In this document: positions 7,525 to 14,287 of the stretch, one piece after another | How positions within the stretch are numbered: the first letter of the stretch is position 1 | Layout of the letters: each line of letters starts with the position of its first letter | Source of the DNA: Clostridia bacterium | Lineage (GTDB): Bacteria; Bacillota; Clostridia; TANB77; CAG-508 | Assembly (NCBI GenBank): GCA_017528375.1 | Contig: JAFXOY010000020.1 | Coordinates: 1 to 39,327, forward strand | Direction of reading: 5' to 3' | DNA: 39,327 nucleotides | Notes under the pieces: generated by a model | Told to the model about the DNA's origin: nothing | The model's input: only the letters and a program-made list of their open reading frames with translations | Databases searched by the model: none | Position numbers and translations under genes: made by a program

Positions 7525-7752
7525 ATGAAAGATATGAGAAAAGAAGCAATAAATCAGTTAATTAAAAGATTAGAACAAATAAGAGATACTGATGAAATAA
7601 AAGAAGTTAATGTTATACCATTTCATATTGTAGAAGAATTTAGAATGGTAAATGGTGAAATATATGGTATTGGCTCACAAAATATTGAAATTAGATATGA
7701 AAAAATATTTGTTAAAAAAGATGAATTTGATGAATGGAAACAAATGAAATAA
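7525..7752 (+). CDS. Hypothetical small phage protein
   Basis: 75 residues, ribosome site AGAGGTG (7511-7517). An N-terminal helix (RKEAINQLIKRLEQIRDTDE) is followed by alternating hydrophobic beta-like stretches. No recognised family. It lies in the run of short accessory ORFs downstream of the glycosylase. Confidence 0.6.
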   Translation: MKDMRKEAINQLIKRLEQIRDTDEIKEVNVIPFHIVEEFRMVNGEIYGIGSQNIEIRYEKIFVKKDEFDEWKQMK

Positions 7753-7774
7753 AAGATTTATTTAAGGAGGAAAT

Positions 7775-7975
7775 ATGAAAATAATAACATTTTATTTTGA
7801 TAAAGATAGAAAAGTAAGTATAACTACAAACAAAACTGATGAAGAAATAAGAGAAATATTTGATAATCATAATTGGTTATATAATGTTGATTTAGAAAAT
7901 AATACAATGTCTTGCATTAATTTAAAAGAAGTAAAATATGCAGAAGTTAATTTATTTAAAAGTGAGGTGGAATGA
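7775..7975 (+). CDS. Hypothetical small phage protein
   Basis: 66 residues with AAGGAGG directly upstream. The alternating pattern MKIITFYFDKDRKVSI...NWLYNVDLENNTMSCINLKEVKYAEV suggests a small beta-rich fold. It ends TGA one base before the next ATG. Function not recognised. Confidence 0.6.
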   Translation: MKIITFYFDKDRKVSITTNKTDEEIREIFDNHNWLYNVDLENNTMSCINLKEVKYAEVNLFKSEVE

Positions 7976-7976
7976 A

Positions 7977-8225
7977 ATGAATAAAAAATTAGAATTATTA
8001 AGTTTAGCAAATAATTTTAGCATAACTAAAAATGAACAATTAAAAGAATATAAAATAGAATGTATTAATGATAATCTAGGTGCGACAATTGATGAAAACA
8101 ATAAAATTACTTATTATGTTACAGGTTGTTATGATAGTGGCTATGATTGGATTGATTTTGATGAGAAAAAATTTGAAAAATTAAAACAATTTTGTGAACT
8201 AATGATAGAAAAGGAAGTGTCGTAA
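7977..8225 (+). CDS. Hypothetical small phage protein
   Basis: 82 residues. The frame opens earlier, at 7938, but GAGGTGG (7964-7970) points to the ATG at 7977. Contains 'NNKITYYVTGCYDSGYDWIDFDEKKFEKLKQF', beta strands then a helix. No family recognised; part of the accessory small-gene run. Confidence 0.6.
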   Translation: MNKKLELLSLANNFSITKNEQLKEYKIECINDNLGATIDENNKITYYVTGCYDSGYDWIDFDEKKFEKLKQFCELMIEKEVS

Positions 8226-8226
8226 A

Positions 8227-8436
8227 TTGAATAATAGAAAAATAGACAAATTTATAAATGATTTGTATGATAGCATAGAAGTTGTACATAAAGATTATGA
8301 AATAGATAAAATGAATTGTTTTATACAAAATAACATTGTTTATACTTATGTTGAATATTGGAAAAACAATAAAAAATATAGAAAAGTTTTTGAAAATAAA
8401 TTATTTGATAAAAAAGGAAGTGGAGTAAATGAATAA
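8227..8436 (+). CDS. Hypothetical small phage protein (TTG start)
   Basis: 69 residues from a TTG at 8227 preceded by GGAAGTG. It begins one base after the previous stop. Lys/Asn/Tyr-rich, with a beta-like middle (FIQNNIVYTYVEYWKNNKKYRKVFENK). Function unknown; the start codon is uncertain. Confidence 0.5.
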   Translation: MNNRKIDKFINDLYDSIEVVHKDYEIDKMNCFIQNNIVYTYVEYWKNNKKYRKVFENKLFDKKGSGVNE

Positions 8437-8680
8437 TGAATTGAAAGAGGCATTAGAAGAATTTATGAGTAGTTATTATGCCGATATAACACATAGTCAA
8501 TATGAACTAATATGTAATCACATAAACAATTTACAATCCAAAATAGACAAGGCTACTAAAAAAGCAGATGAATTAAGAAAATATATTTATAGTGAACTTG
8601 TAGATTTTAATGTTTGTGGTTCAACTGAAGCACATTGTTTAGCAAAAGACTTATTAGATATTTTAAAGGAGGATAAATAA
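8429..8680 (+). CDS. Hypothetical small phage protein
   Basis: 83 residues overlapping the previous gene by 8 bases, with GGAAGTGG upstream. Helical, with two Cys (YELICNHINNLQSKIDKATKKADELRKYI; NVCGSTEAHCLAK). No domain recognised. The stop TAATG overlaps the start of the AbrB-like gene. Confidence 0.6.
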   Translation: MNNELKEALEEFMSSYYADITHSQYELICNHINNLQSKIDKATKKADELRKYIYSELVDFNVCGSTEAHCLAKDLLDILKEDK

Positions 8681-8844
8681 TGCCAAAACTAGCAAAGAAT
8701 ATGTGGACTAATTCCAAAGGTGAAAGAAAGCTGAACTGTTATGTATGCAACATACCAAAGGAAATAGTAAATAAAACTGATCTAGCAGACAAGGAACTTA
8801 AAATAACTTCAAAGGACAACAAGATCATAATTGAAAGGGTTTAA
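8680..8844 (+). CDS. AbrB/SpoVT-like small DNA-binding protein
   Basis: 54 residues, start coupled to the previous stop, AAGGAGG at 8665-8671. The segment 'YVCNIPKEIVNKTDLADKEL' followed by 'KITSKDNKIIIERV' matches the swapped-hairpin AbrB pattern (IPKEIV...L.D.ELKI...KIII). Such domains bind DNA as dimers and act as transition-state or antitoxin-type regulators. Codons with C and G (CTG, TCC, CTA, AAG) are more frequent than in its neighbours, which may mean recent acquisition. No toxin gene is evident next door. Assignment from pattern only. Confidence 0.55.
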   Translation: MPKLAKNMWTNSKGERKLNCYVCNIPKEIVNKTDLADKELKITSKDNKIIIERV

Positions 8845-8846
8845 TT

Positions 8847-9017
8847 ATGAGTTTAGAAGAAGAAAATAAATTATTAAAACAAACACTTGCCAAGATAGTA
8901 CATATATTAAAAGAATCTAATGTATATCCGTCAACTGATTGTAGATTATTTTTAGAAGATGGTGTAAAAGTTGTAAAGATTATAAAGCAATGCAAAAAAA
9001 AATTGAAAGAAGAATAG
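8847..9017 (+). CDS. Hypothetical small phage protein
   Basis: 56 residues, two bases after the AbrB-like gene. N-terminal coiled coil (MSLEEENKLLKQTLAKIVHILKES), basic C-terminus (KQCKKKLKEE). Composition is typical of phage accessory peptides. No known family. The next promoter's -35 box starts five bases after its stop. Confidence 0.55.
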   Translation: MSLEEENKLLKQTLAKIVHILKESNVYPSTDCRLFLEDGVKVVKIIKQCKKKLKEE

Positions 9018-9022
9018 GCAAT

Positions 9023-9051
9023 TTGTCAATTTAATAAAGTGGTGTTATAAT
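9023..9051 (+). promoter_or_regulatory. Sigma-A promoter
   Basis: TTGTCA (9023-9028), 17 bp, TATAAT (9046-9051), TG at 9043-9044. A near-perfect extended -10 promoter for the gene at 9082. Confidence 0.8.
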
Positions 9052-9081
9052 TTAATCTAGTAAGAGTATTAGGGAGGAATT

Positions 9082-9414
9082 ATGACACAAACAATAATTA
9101 GTACAGCAATCACATTTATAATTAGTAGTATTTTAGGTTATTGTGTGAGTGTTATAAAACAATATAAGAAAAAAGTTGAAGATAAAACTGAAAATGAAAA
9201 ATTGCAAAATATTGCATTACAAACATTATTAAAAAGTCAATTAACTAATACATATTTTGTATATCAAGAATTAGGTGAAATTCCAGATTATGTGTATCAA
9301 AACTTTTTGGATATTCTACAAGTATATGAAGCACTTGGAGGAAATTCATATATTCATACAATTGCACATAAAATGGAAAACTGGAAGATTACTAAAACTG
9401 ACATATTAAAATAA
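9082..9414 (+). CDS. Membrane-anchored phage protein
   Basis: 110 residues. Residues about 3-24 (TIISTAITFIISSILGYCVSV) form one transmembrane helix, followed by a charged helix and a C-terminal domain 'YVYQELGEIPDYVYQNFLDI' then 'LQVYEALGGNSYIHTI'. Proteins with this layout are frequent in gut Firmicute phages and are sometimes labelled holin-like, but a canonical holin is present at 26587, so I leave the role open. It heads an operon with its own strong promoter. Confidence 0.7.
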   Translation: MTQTIISTAITFIISSILGYCVSVIKQYKKKVEDKTENEKLQNIALQTLLKSQLTNTYFVYQELGEIPDYVYQNFLDILQVYEALGGNSYIHTIAHKMENWKITKTDILK

Positions 9415-9427
9415 GGGGGGATTTAAT

Positions 9428-9667
9428 ATGAAGAAGAATGAAATTGTAAACATTCCATTTGTAGCGCATGAAAGTTCTATGAATAGAATGGAACGAGCAA
9501 ACAAAAGACTTGGTATTATTGCTATTATTGAATTAATTGTAATACTTGCAATGTTTGCAGGTATAATGATATATTTCTATTTGCCAACTGAAATTGAAGA
9601 AACAACAACAAGCCAAGATATTAGTGAAATAGACAATAGTGAAATTCATCAAACAATAGAGGAATAA
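9428..9667 (+). CDS. Small single-span membrane protein
   Basis: 79 residues. The cytoplasmic-like start 'NIPFVAHESSMNRMERANKRL' precedes a clear transmembrane helix (about residues 28-49, GIIAIIELIVILAMFAGIMI) and an acidic Thr/Ser/Glu-rich tail. The 'IPFVAHE.SM.RMER' motif recurs in gut phage proteins of unknown role. Position after another membrane protein suggests a shared envelope function. Confidence 0.7.
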   Translation: MKKNEIVNIPFVAHESSMNRMERANKRLGIIAIIELIVILAMFAGIMIYFYLPTEIEETTTSQDISEIDNSEIHQTIEE

Positions 9668-9668
9668 T

Positions 9669-9743
9669 ATGGCAAAGGCAAGTCAAAAGAAGACTACTAA
9701 AAGAATAGTTAGAAATCACAGAAGAACTAAAAGAAGAAAATAA
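9669..9743 (+). CDS. Highly basic 24-aa peptide
   Basis: MAKASQKKTTKRIVRNHRRT then KRRK: 13 of 24 residues are Lys, Arg or His. It starts one base after the previous stop and shares TAATG with the next gene, so it is translated in a tight chain. The charge suggests nucleic acid binding, inferred from composition only. Confidence 0.55.
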   Translation: MAKASQKKTTKRIVRNHRRTKRRK

Positions 9744-9988
9744 TGGCTCAAGCTAGACCTAATATTACTGATGAATTAAAATCACTACCAAATGACAAAT
9801 GGGAATACATTATTGATAATTACATTAAGAATGAGATAGATAGACAAATTGCCAAGATGTACTATCTTGATGGAATACCTCAAGCTGATATAGGTGCAGA
9901 AGTAGGCTATTCAAGAAGTGCTATTAAAAAGAAATTGCCTAAAATATTGAATATAATTGAAAAGTACCAAAAAGTAACCATAGACTAA
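9743..9988 (+). CDS. Sigma-70 region 4-like HTH protein
   Basis: 81 residues. The C-terminal half reads 'RQIAKMYYLDGIPQADIGAE' followed by 'VGYSRSAIKKKLPKILNII', the helix-turn-helix of sigma region 4 and related phage proteins (position -35 recognition in true sigma factors). No region 2 is present, so it is not a full sigma factor; it could tune phage or host transcription. The stop lies within the following terminator stem. Confidence 0.7.
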   Translation: MAQARPNITDELKSLPNDKWEYIIDNYIKNEIDRQIAKMYYLDGIPQADIGAEVGYSRSAIKKKLPKILNIIEKYQKVTID

Positions 9989-10007
9989 CCACAAGGTTAG
10001 TTTTTTT
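9985..10007 (+). terminator. Intrinsic terminator
   Basis: CTAACC/GGTTAG (9985-9990/9995-10000), ACAA loop, T7. Ends the operon that starts at 9023. Confidence 0.85.
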
Positions 10008-10023
10008 GTGGTTAAATTTAGTT

Positions 10024-10116
10024 AGAAGGAGGAATAATAGATGAAAAAATTACAAGAAGGCAGTGAGCCAATTGTTAGTCTAAAAAGACAATATCTATTT
10101 GCACTCCTTCTTTTTA
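10024..10116 (+). promoter_or_regulatory. Possible attenuator around a leader peptide
   Basis: AGAAGGAG (10024-10031), which includes the ribosome site of the 26-aa ORF, is complementary to CTCCTTCT (10104-10111), and the latter runs into TTTTTATTT. If formed, the helix hides the ribosome site and resembles a long-loop terminator, so translation of the leader peptide could control read-through. Confidence 0.35.
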
Positions 10117-10121
10117 TTTAA
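10041..10121 (+). CDS. Possible 26-aa leader peptide
   Basis: ATG with AAGGAGG 8 bases upstream. Sequence MKKLQEGSEPIVSLKRQYLF then ALLLFI: charged half, then hydrophobic end. It is wholly enclosed by the complementary pair described at 10024-10116. It may be a real micro-protein or only a regulatory leader. Confidence 0.35.
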   Translation: MKKLQEGSEPIVSLKRQYLFALLLFI

Positions 10122-10136
10122 AAGGAGATGAAATAA

Positions 10137-10592
10137 ATGTATAACAATCCATTTGGAATGTATAGTCCACAGGCTAATTTAGACAGAATAAATGCACAAA
10201 TAAACGAATTAGAAAAAGCAAAAGCACAATATCAACAACCAGTGCCTATAACACAGAACTTTCAATTAGCAACACCTACGCATGATGCTATAAGGTATGC
10301 AAATTCATTAGAAGAAGTTCAAAGAAACATAGTTATAGGAGATACGCCATATTTTAGTAAAGATATGAGTGTTGTATGGATCAAAAACACAAAAGGAGAT
10401 ATAAAGACATACGAATTAAATGAAATAATACCTAAAGACGAAAAAGATATGCAAATAGAAACATTACAAGCAAGAATAAAAGAATTGGAAAGGAATGTTA
10501 TAAATGAACCAAGTTATGAATATGCTAATGAGCCAATTGAAGATGAAAAACCCTCAAGCATTCAAGAGATACGAAGAAATAAGAAAAAATAA
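10137..10592 (+). CDS. Hypothetical phage structural-region protein
   Basis: 151 residues, AAAGGAG upstream. N-terminus 'YNNPFGMYSPQANLDRINAQ' with a following coiled coil and Gln/Pro linker, a globular middle (AIRYANSLEEVQRNIVIGDT, PYFSKDMSVVWIKNTKGDIK), and a coiled-coil tail ending in RRNKKK. Proteins of this pattern are common in gut siphophages beside the Asn/Gln-rich protein that follows. Exact function not established; virion-associated is a fair guess. Confidence 0.65.
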   Translation: MYNNPFGMYSPQANLDRINAQINELEKAKAQYQQPVPITQNFQLATPTHDAIRYANSLEEVQRNIVIGDTPYFSKDMSVVWIKNTKGDIKTYELNEIIPKDEKDMQIETLQARIKELERNVINEPSYEYANEPIEDEKPSSIQEIRRNKKK

Positions 10593-10728
10593 CAATAATC
10601 CACAAGAGTTATTAAAACAAGTAACGGGTAATTATACTCCTGAACAAATGCAACAGTTTCAAAGGTTTGTCAATGGTTTTGGTATAACTAATGAACAACT
10701 TAATCAATTTGGTATCAATGCAAAATAG
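10504..10728 (+). CDS. Gln/Asn-rich phage protein, overlapping start
   Basis: 74 residues, ribosome site AAAGGA (10489-10494). It overlaps the previous gene by 89 bases in the +1 frame, an unusually long overlap for two genes that both look real: 'MLMSQLKMKNPQAFKRYEEI' and 'NYTPEQMQQFQRFVNGFGIT' match a small Met/Gln-rich gut-phage protein type. Function unknown. Confidence 0.65.
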   Translation: MNQVMNMLMSQLKMKNPQAFKRYEEIRKNNNNPQELLKQVTGNYTPEQMQQFQRFVNGFGITNEQLNQFGINAK

Positions 10729-10764
10729 CATTTGATATAAAAATATTTAGAAAGGAGAATGAGA

Positions 10765-11559
10765 ATGAACAATGGAATACAACCAACTGTTGAATTAGCA
10801 ACAGCTAACAATGGTTATGCTTATCCAGTAGTATATGGTAATGGTGGATATGGCAATGGTGGTTTCTTTGGAGGAGATGGAATCTGGGCTATCGTACTTC
10901 TAGCACTATTATTCAATAATGGTGGTTGGGGTGGATTCGGTGGTGGAAACAATAATGACTTTGCATGGCTTTCAAATGGTCAAAAAGACATTATGACAAA
11001 CACTAATAATGGTTTTGACACATTACACTTATCTAACCAATTAGAAGGAAATAGAGATGCAATTAATGGTATTTCTAATCAAATCTGTAATAGCACAGCA
11101 GATATTACTTCTGCCGTAAACAATGGATTCTATGGTCTTAACACAAGTTTCTTGAATTGTTGCTGTGAAAATAGACTAGCAACTGCTGATTTAAAATCTA
11201 CTATCATAAGTGAAAACTGTGCTGATAGAGAAGCATTAAGTAATGGTATCAGAGATATTATAGCTAGTCAAACTGCTGGAACTCAAAGAGTATTAGACCA
11301 ATTATGCCAAGACAAGATTGATGAGAAAAATGAAAAGATTGCAGACTTACAAAGACAATTATCTATGGCTGATTTAAAAGCTAGTCAAATAGCTCAAAAC
11401 GCATTCATTTCACAAGGATTTGCTGATGAAGTTGATGCTTTATACAACAGATTAAGCAATTGTCCAGTACCATCAACACCAGTTTATGGTAGAACACCTA
11501 TATTCACTTGCAACAATGGTTGCGGATGTGGAATGGGTACATCAAGTCAATTTATTTAA
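10765..11559 (+). CDS. Gly/Asn-rich membrane-like phage protein
   Basis: 264 residues from the ATG at 10765; the ATG at 10759 is too close to AAAGGAG (10751-10757). Order: Gly/Asn-rich N-terminus, hydrophobic stretch 'GIWAIVLLALLF' (about residues 39-50), Gly-rich loop, long Asn/Ala helical region with a Cys cluster (NCCCENRLATADLK), 'ENCADREALSNGIRDIIASQ', coiled coil, Cys-rich end (CNNGCGCG). This protein type recurs in Clostridia and Bacilli gut phages near head genes. Function unproven; possibly virion-associated. Confidence 0.75.
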   Translation: MNNGIQPTVELATANNGYAYPVVYGNGGYGNGGFFGGDGIWAIVLLALLFNNGGWGGFGGGNNNDFAWLSNGQKDIMTNTNNGFDTLHLSNQLEGNRDAINGISNQICNSTADITSAVNNGFYGLNTSFLNCCCENRLATADLKSTIISENCADREALSNGIRDIIASQTAGTQRVLDQLCQDKIDEKNEKIADLQRQLSMADLKASQIAQNAFISQGFADEVDALYNRLSNCPVPSTPVYGRTPIFTCNNGCGCGMGTSSQFI

Positions 11560-11568
11560 TAGCATATA

Positions 11569-11623
11569 GTCGATTACGACACGCTCGATTACGAGAACTT
11601 GCTAAAATGTGTTGTTACAACAC
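11569..11623 (+). other. Three tandem hairpins in leader
   Basis: GTCG-ATTA-CGAC (11569-11580) and CTCG-ATTA-CGAG (11584-11595) are two mini-hairpins with the same loop and compensating G-C/C-G closing pairs. GTGTTG-TTA-CAACAC (11609-11623) is a third. They precede the terminator-like stem at 11638. No ORF fits; a folded untranslated region is likely. Confidence 0.5.
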
Positions 11624-11637
11624 AAATGCAACACAAT

Positions 11638-11670
11638 GAGAATAGGCATAGTTCTATTCTCTTTTATTTA
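11638..11670 (+). terminator. Terminator-like hairpin
   Basis: GAGAATAG/CTATTCTC (11638-11645/11654-11661), 8-nt loop, then TTTTATTTA. It lies just upstream of the ribosome site of the next gene, so it is probably partial or regulatory. Confidence 0.65.
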
Positions 11671-11686
11671 TGAAAGGAGAGATAAT

Positions 11687-12148
11687 ATGATAGAAACAAT
11701 TATAAATGAACCATTAGTATTGCCAAGTAATGCAAGCCCTATAACATTTGATGAAACTGATATAAGAACTAGGTGTGCTACTTGCAATGGGTGGTTAGAT
11801 TATTCAAATGGAAATCCTAATTTCAAAATATTTGGAAATGGATACACAGGTTATTATGATGTAGAATTTAGTGCTTCAGTAAGTACAGCAACAGCAGGAG
11901 TTGTAGCAATAGCATTATTCCAAGACGGAGTAATGATACCTGATACTGTAAGAGCAGTAACAATTGCAGCAGCTGATGATTATGAAACAATATCATTTGA
12001 TAAGAAATTAAGAGTATGCCCTAGAGGAACTACTAATATATCAGTCCAAAGTGTTTCAAGTGTACCAACACCAACTGACCCTACAACACCAATAGCAACT
12101 ACACAAGCAATTATAACTAACGCTACATTTAGTATATCTAGGGTTTAA
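11687..12148 (+). CDS. Beta-rich head decoration/fibre-type protein
   Basis: 153 residues from the ATG at 11687 (AAAGGAG at 11673-11679); an upstream open stretch from 11609 crosses the terminator hairpin and is not used. After 'ETIINEPLVLPSNASPITFD' it has alternating strands (YYDVEFSASVSTATAGVVAIALFQDG, GVMIPDTVRAVTIAAADDYE) typical of a TNF/C1q-like jelly roll, as found in phage head fibres or decoration proteins and spore-surface proteins. It probably displays on the virion. Assigned from fold pattern. Confidence 0.6.
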   Translation: MIETIINEPLVLPSNASPITFDETDIRTRCATCNGWLDYSNGNPNFKIFGNGYTGYYDVEFSASVSTATAGVVAIALFQDGVMIPDTVRAVTIAAADDYETISFDKKLRVCPRGTTNISVQSVSSVPTPTDPTTPIATTQAIITNATFSISRV

Positions 12149-12357
12149 TGAAAAACAATTTAGATATGACATCTTTAATCTTGCAAATATATAGTGTTGT
12201 TTTGTTATTACAAGATTATAACAACAGAGATTTAATGCAAGAATTACAAATACAAGATGAAAAGTATTTAAAAACGATCATTAAACAAAACCAAGAAATA
12301 TTGAACCTTTTAAGAAAGGAGGATAACAATGCACGAGAAGTTAGAAAAGAAAACTGA
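12148..12357 (+). CDS. Hypothetical small helical phage protein
   Basis: 69 residues, coupled to the preceding gene (TAATG overlap). An amphipathic to hydrophobic helix (LDMTSLILQIYSVVLLLQDY) is followed by 'LMQELQIQDEKYLKTIIKQN'. It overlaps the next gene by 29 bases. Small proteins of this type sit beside the Tyr/Gly-rich protein in gut phages. Function unknown. Confidence 0.65.
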   Translation: MKNNLDMTSLILQIYSVVLLLQDYNNRDLMQELQIQDEKYLKTIIKQNQEILNLLRKEDNNAREVRKEN

Positions 12358-12802
12358 AGAAAGTATAAATAAGATACTAGAAGAAGGTATTACTACCAAT
12401 AATCTAGATCATTTGTATAAACTAACTAAAATAAATCATATAGCAAAGGAGGAAGAAAATATGAATTACGGAAATTATGGCAATTATGGTGCAAGAAGAC
12501 CAGGATATGATAGTTATGGACGTGATAACTATGGAGAATATGGAAATTATGGAGATAACTATGGTAGACGTGGACGTGATATGAAATATCGTGGTGATGA
12601 TTCATTAGATAGAATATCAGGGGAATATGGACGTTATATGGAATCTAGAGAAAGATATGGCGCTGGAAGCCAAGAAAGTGATAAATCTTTTCACTACATG
12701 GTAAAAGCACTTGAAGATTTTATTATGGTATTAAAACAAGAAGCTGAATCACCACAACAAAAACAACAATTAATGGAAGCATTACAAAATAGTATGAGAT
12801 AA
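12329..12802 (+). CDS. Tyr/Gly-rich phage protein, probable in-frame fusion
   Basis: 157 residues. There are two ribosome sites: AAAGGAGG (12314-12321) for the ATG at 12329, and an equally perfect AAAGGAGG (12445-12452) for an in-frame ATG at 12461. Residues 1-44 are a charged helical module (ESINKILEEGITTNNLDHLY). From 45 the protein turns Tyr/Gly/Asn-rich (NYGNYGNYGARRPGYDSYGR), with a helical C-terminus (KALEDFIMVLKQEAESPQQK). Likely two ancestral genes joined by loss of a stop, with both the 157- and 113-aa forms made. Function unknown; low-complexity part possibly structural. Confidence 0.7.
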   Translation: MHEKLEKKTEESINKILEEGITTNNLDHLYKLTKINHIAKEEENMNYGNYGNYGARRPGYDSYGRDNYGEYGNYGDNYGRRGRDMKYRGDDSLDRISGEYGRYMESRERYGAGSQESDKSFHYMVKALEDFIMVLKQEAESPQQKQQLMEALQNSMR

Positions 12803-12803
12803 T

Positions 12804-13160
12804 ATGTATAGATATTATAATAACAATGCACTAGGCTTATTTGAGAATGATTGCACTGTGCGTTCTATTTCAACTGCTACAGGTAATAGTTGGGATGATA
12901 CATACGAACATTTAAGTAATATTGCAAGATTGCAAGGAACTATGATGGACGATAGAGATTTTATTATAGATTATTTAGACAAACGATACGATAGAATAAA
13001 TAATATACCATTAACTGTTGGTGAAGTCGCAGGAGCTTATCCTGATAATGTCTTACTTATAACAATGAACGGACATATAGTTTGTGCCAAGTATGGTATT
13101 ATTTATGATAGTTTTGATTGTCGAGATAGAATTGCAGAATATTGCTGGAAAGTTAAATAA
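12804..13160 (+). CDS. Papain-like cysteine protease
   Basis: 118 residues. 'LFENDCTVRSISTATGNSWD' carries the catalytic Cys17; His91 in 'NGHIV' and Asp102 in 'IIYDSFDC' complete a Cys-His-Asp triad in papain/C39 order. Small proteases of this kind are recurrent in gut phages near head genes. It could process capsid proteins or act on host targets; the sequence does not say which. It starts two bases after the previous stop and ends at a terminator. Confidence 0.7.
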   Translation: MYRYYNNNALGLFENDCTVRSISTATGNSWDDTYEHLSNIARLQGTMMDDRDFIIDYLDKRYDRINNIPLTVGEVAGAYPDNVLLITMNGHIVCAKYGIIYDSFDCRDRIAEYCWKVK

Positions 13161-13182
13161 AGGGCATGATTTGTCCTTTTTT
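13161..13182 (+). terminator. Intrinsic terminator
   Basis: AGGGCA/TGTCCT (13161-13166/13172-13177, one G-U pair), loop TGATT, T6. Its 3' arm doubles as the -35 box of the next promoter. Confidence 0.75.
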
Positions 13183-13199
13183 GTTTGTTATGATATAAT
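13171..13199 (+). promoter_or_regulatory. Sigma-A promoter of glycosyltransferase operon
   Basis: TTGTCC (13171-13176), 17 bp, TATAAT (13194-13199), TG at 13191-13192. Predicted start near 13206 leaves a leader of only about 11 nt before the ATG at 13217. Confidence 0.75.
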
Positions 13200-13216
13200 T
13201 AACCTAGGTGATAAAT

Positions 13217-14287
13217 ATGAAAATTGCCATTGATAAAAATAGTGTGAATATTGCTAAAAATGATGGCAATGAATACATATATTTATTTGATAATGAAGAT
13301 TATAGAGAATTGTTAAAAATAGGTTTACATTGCTTAGATTATAGATATTGTGAATTTGTAGATATAAACTTAACTGATTATAATGTAGAGTGTATTAAAA
13401 AAGCAAAGCCAATTGATAAAGATTGGGATAAAGTAGAAAGAAAAAATTATAAGATAGGCATAATAATACCAAACTACAATTATGAACATACTATAGAGAA
13501 ATGTTTAGAAAGTATATTTAGCCAAACATATACTAATTATGAAATTATATTTGTTGACGATATGAGTACAGATAATAGTATAGATGTGGCACAAGCAACA
13601 TATTTAAAATATTGTGCAAAAGAATTAAAAGGACAAGACCCTGAATGGACAGAACTACCTAAAAACTTTAAATTGGTAAGGTTACAACAAAAAAGATTAA
13701 ATGGTGGTGCTAGAAATGAAGCATATTTACATTTAAGCGATGATGTAGATTATGTATATTATGTAGATAGTGACGACTGGTTATATGATGAACATTCATT
13801 AGAAAAGATAAACAATAAATTACAAACACAACCTGATGTATTGTTTGTAGGCATGGCAAGTTATAAAAATGATAAACTAACAACTTGCTTTATACCACAA
13901 TATAAAGACAAATATGAAGCAATACAAGGCTGGAGTGGTAGTTGTGGCAAAGTAATCAAAAAAAACCTAGCAACACGTCAAGAATGCCTTTACAACGAAG
14001 GTACATTAAAAGAAGATAGAAACCAGCATAGAAGAATATGCATTTATATGAATGATTTTAAATTATTACAAGAACCAGTATATGTATGGAACCAACAAAA
14101 TACAAAATCAGTAACAACAATACGTGAAAAAGTTGTATGGGGAACAAGTACAATAAGACAATATGCTGATACATTGCAATTAGCATTAAGTGTTAAAGGA
14201 AAAGATAAAGAAATAGATAGATTGTTAGATAATGCAGTTAAAAAGTGTAAACAAGAAATGTTAGAAGGGAAAGATAGACAATGGTAG
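13217..14287 (+). CDS. Glycosyltransferase family 2 (GT-A)
   Basis: 356 residues from the ATG at 13217 (AGGTG at 13206-13210; the GTG at 13208 lies inside that site). Residues about 1-75 are an unassigned N-terminal module. The GT-A domain then starts 'YKIGIIIPNYNYEHTIEKCL', with 'IIFVDDMSTDNS' for nucleotide binding and the metal motif 'YYVDSDDW'. It transfers a sugar from a nucleotide-sugar donor, probably onto phage DNA, capsid or tail, or onto host surface glycans. First of three overlapping sugar-transfer genes. Acceptor unknown. Confidence 0.85.
   Translation: MKIAIDKNSVNIAKNDGNEYIYLFDNEDYRELLKIGLHCLDYRYCEFVDINLTDYNVECIKKAKPIDKDWDKVERKNYKIGIIIPNYNYEHTIEKCLESIFSQTYTNYEIIFVDDMSTDNSIDVAQATYLKYCAKELKGQDPEWTELPKNFKLVRLQQKRLNGGARNEAYLHLSDDVDYVYYVDSDDWLYDEHSLEKINNKLQTQPDVLFVGMASYKNDKLTTCFIPQYKDKYEAIQGWSGSCGKVIKKNLATRQECLYNEGTLKEDRNQHRRICIYMNDFKLLQEPVYVWNQQNTKSVTTIREKVVWGTSTIRQYADTLQLALSVKGKDKEIDRLLDNAVKKCKQEMLEGKDRQW

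Noticed and set aside
9743-9988. Full phage sigma factor
   Set aside because: Only a region 4-like helix-turn-helix is present; no -10-binding region 2.
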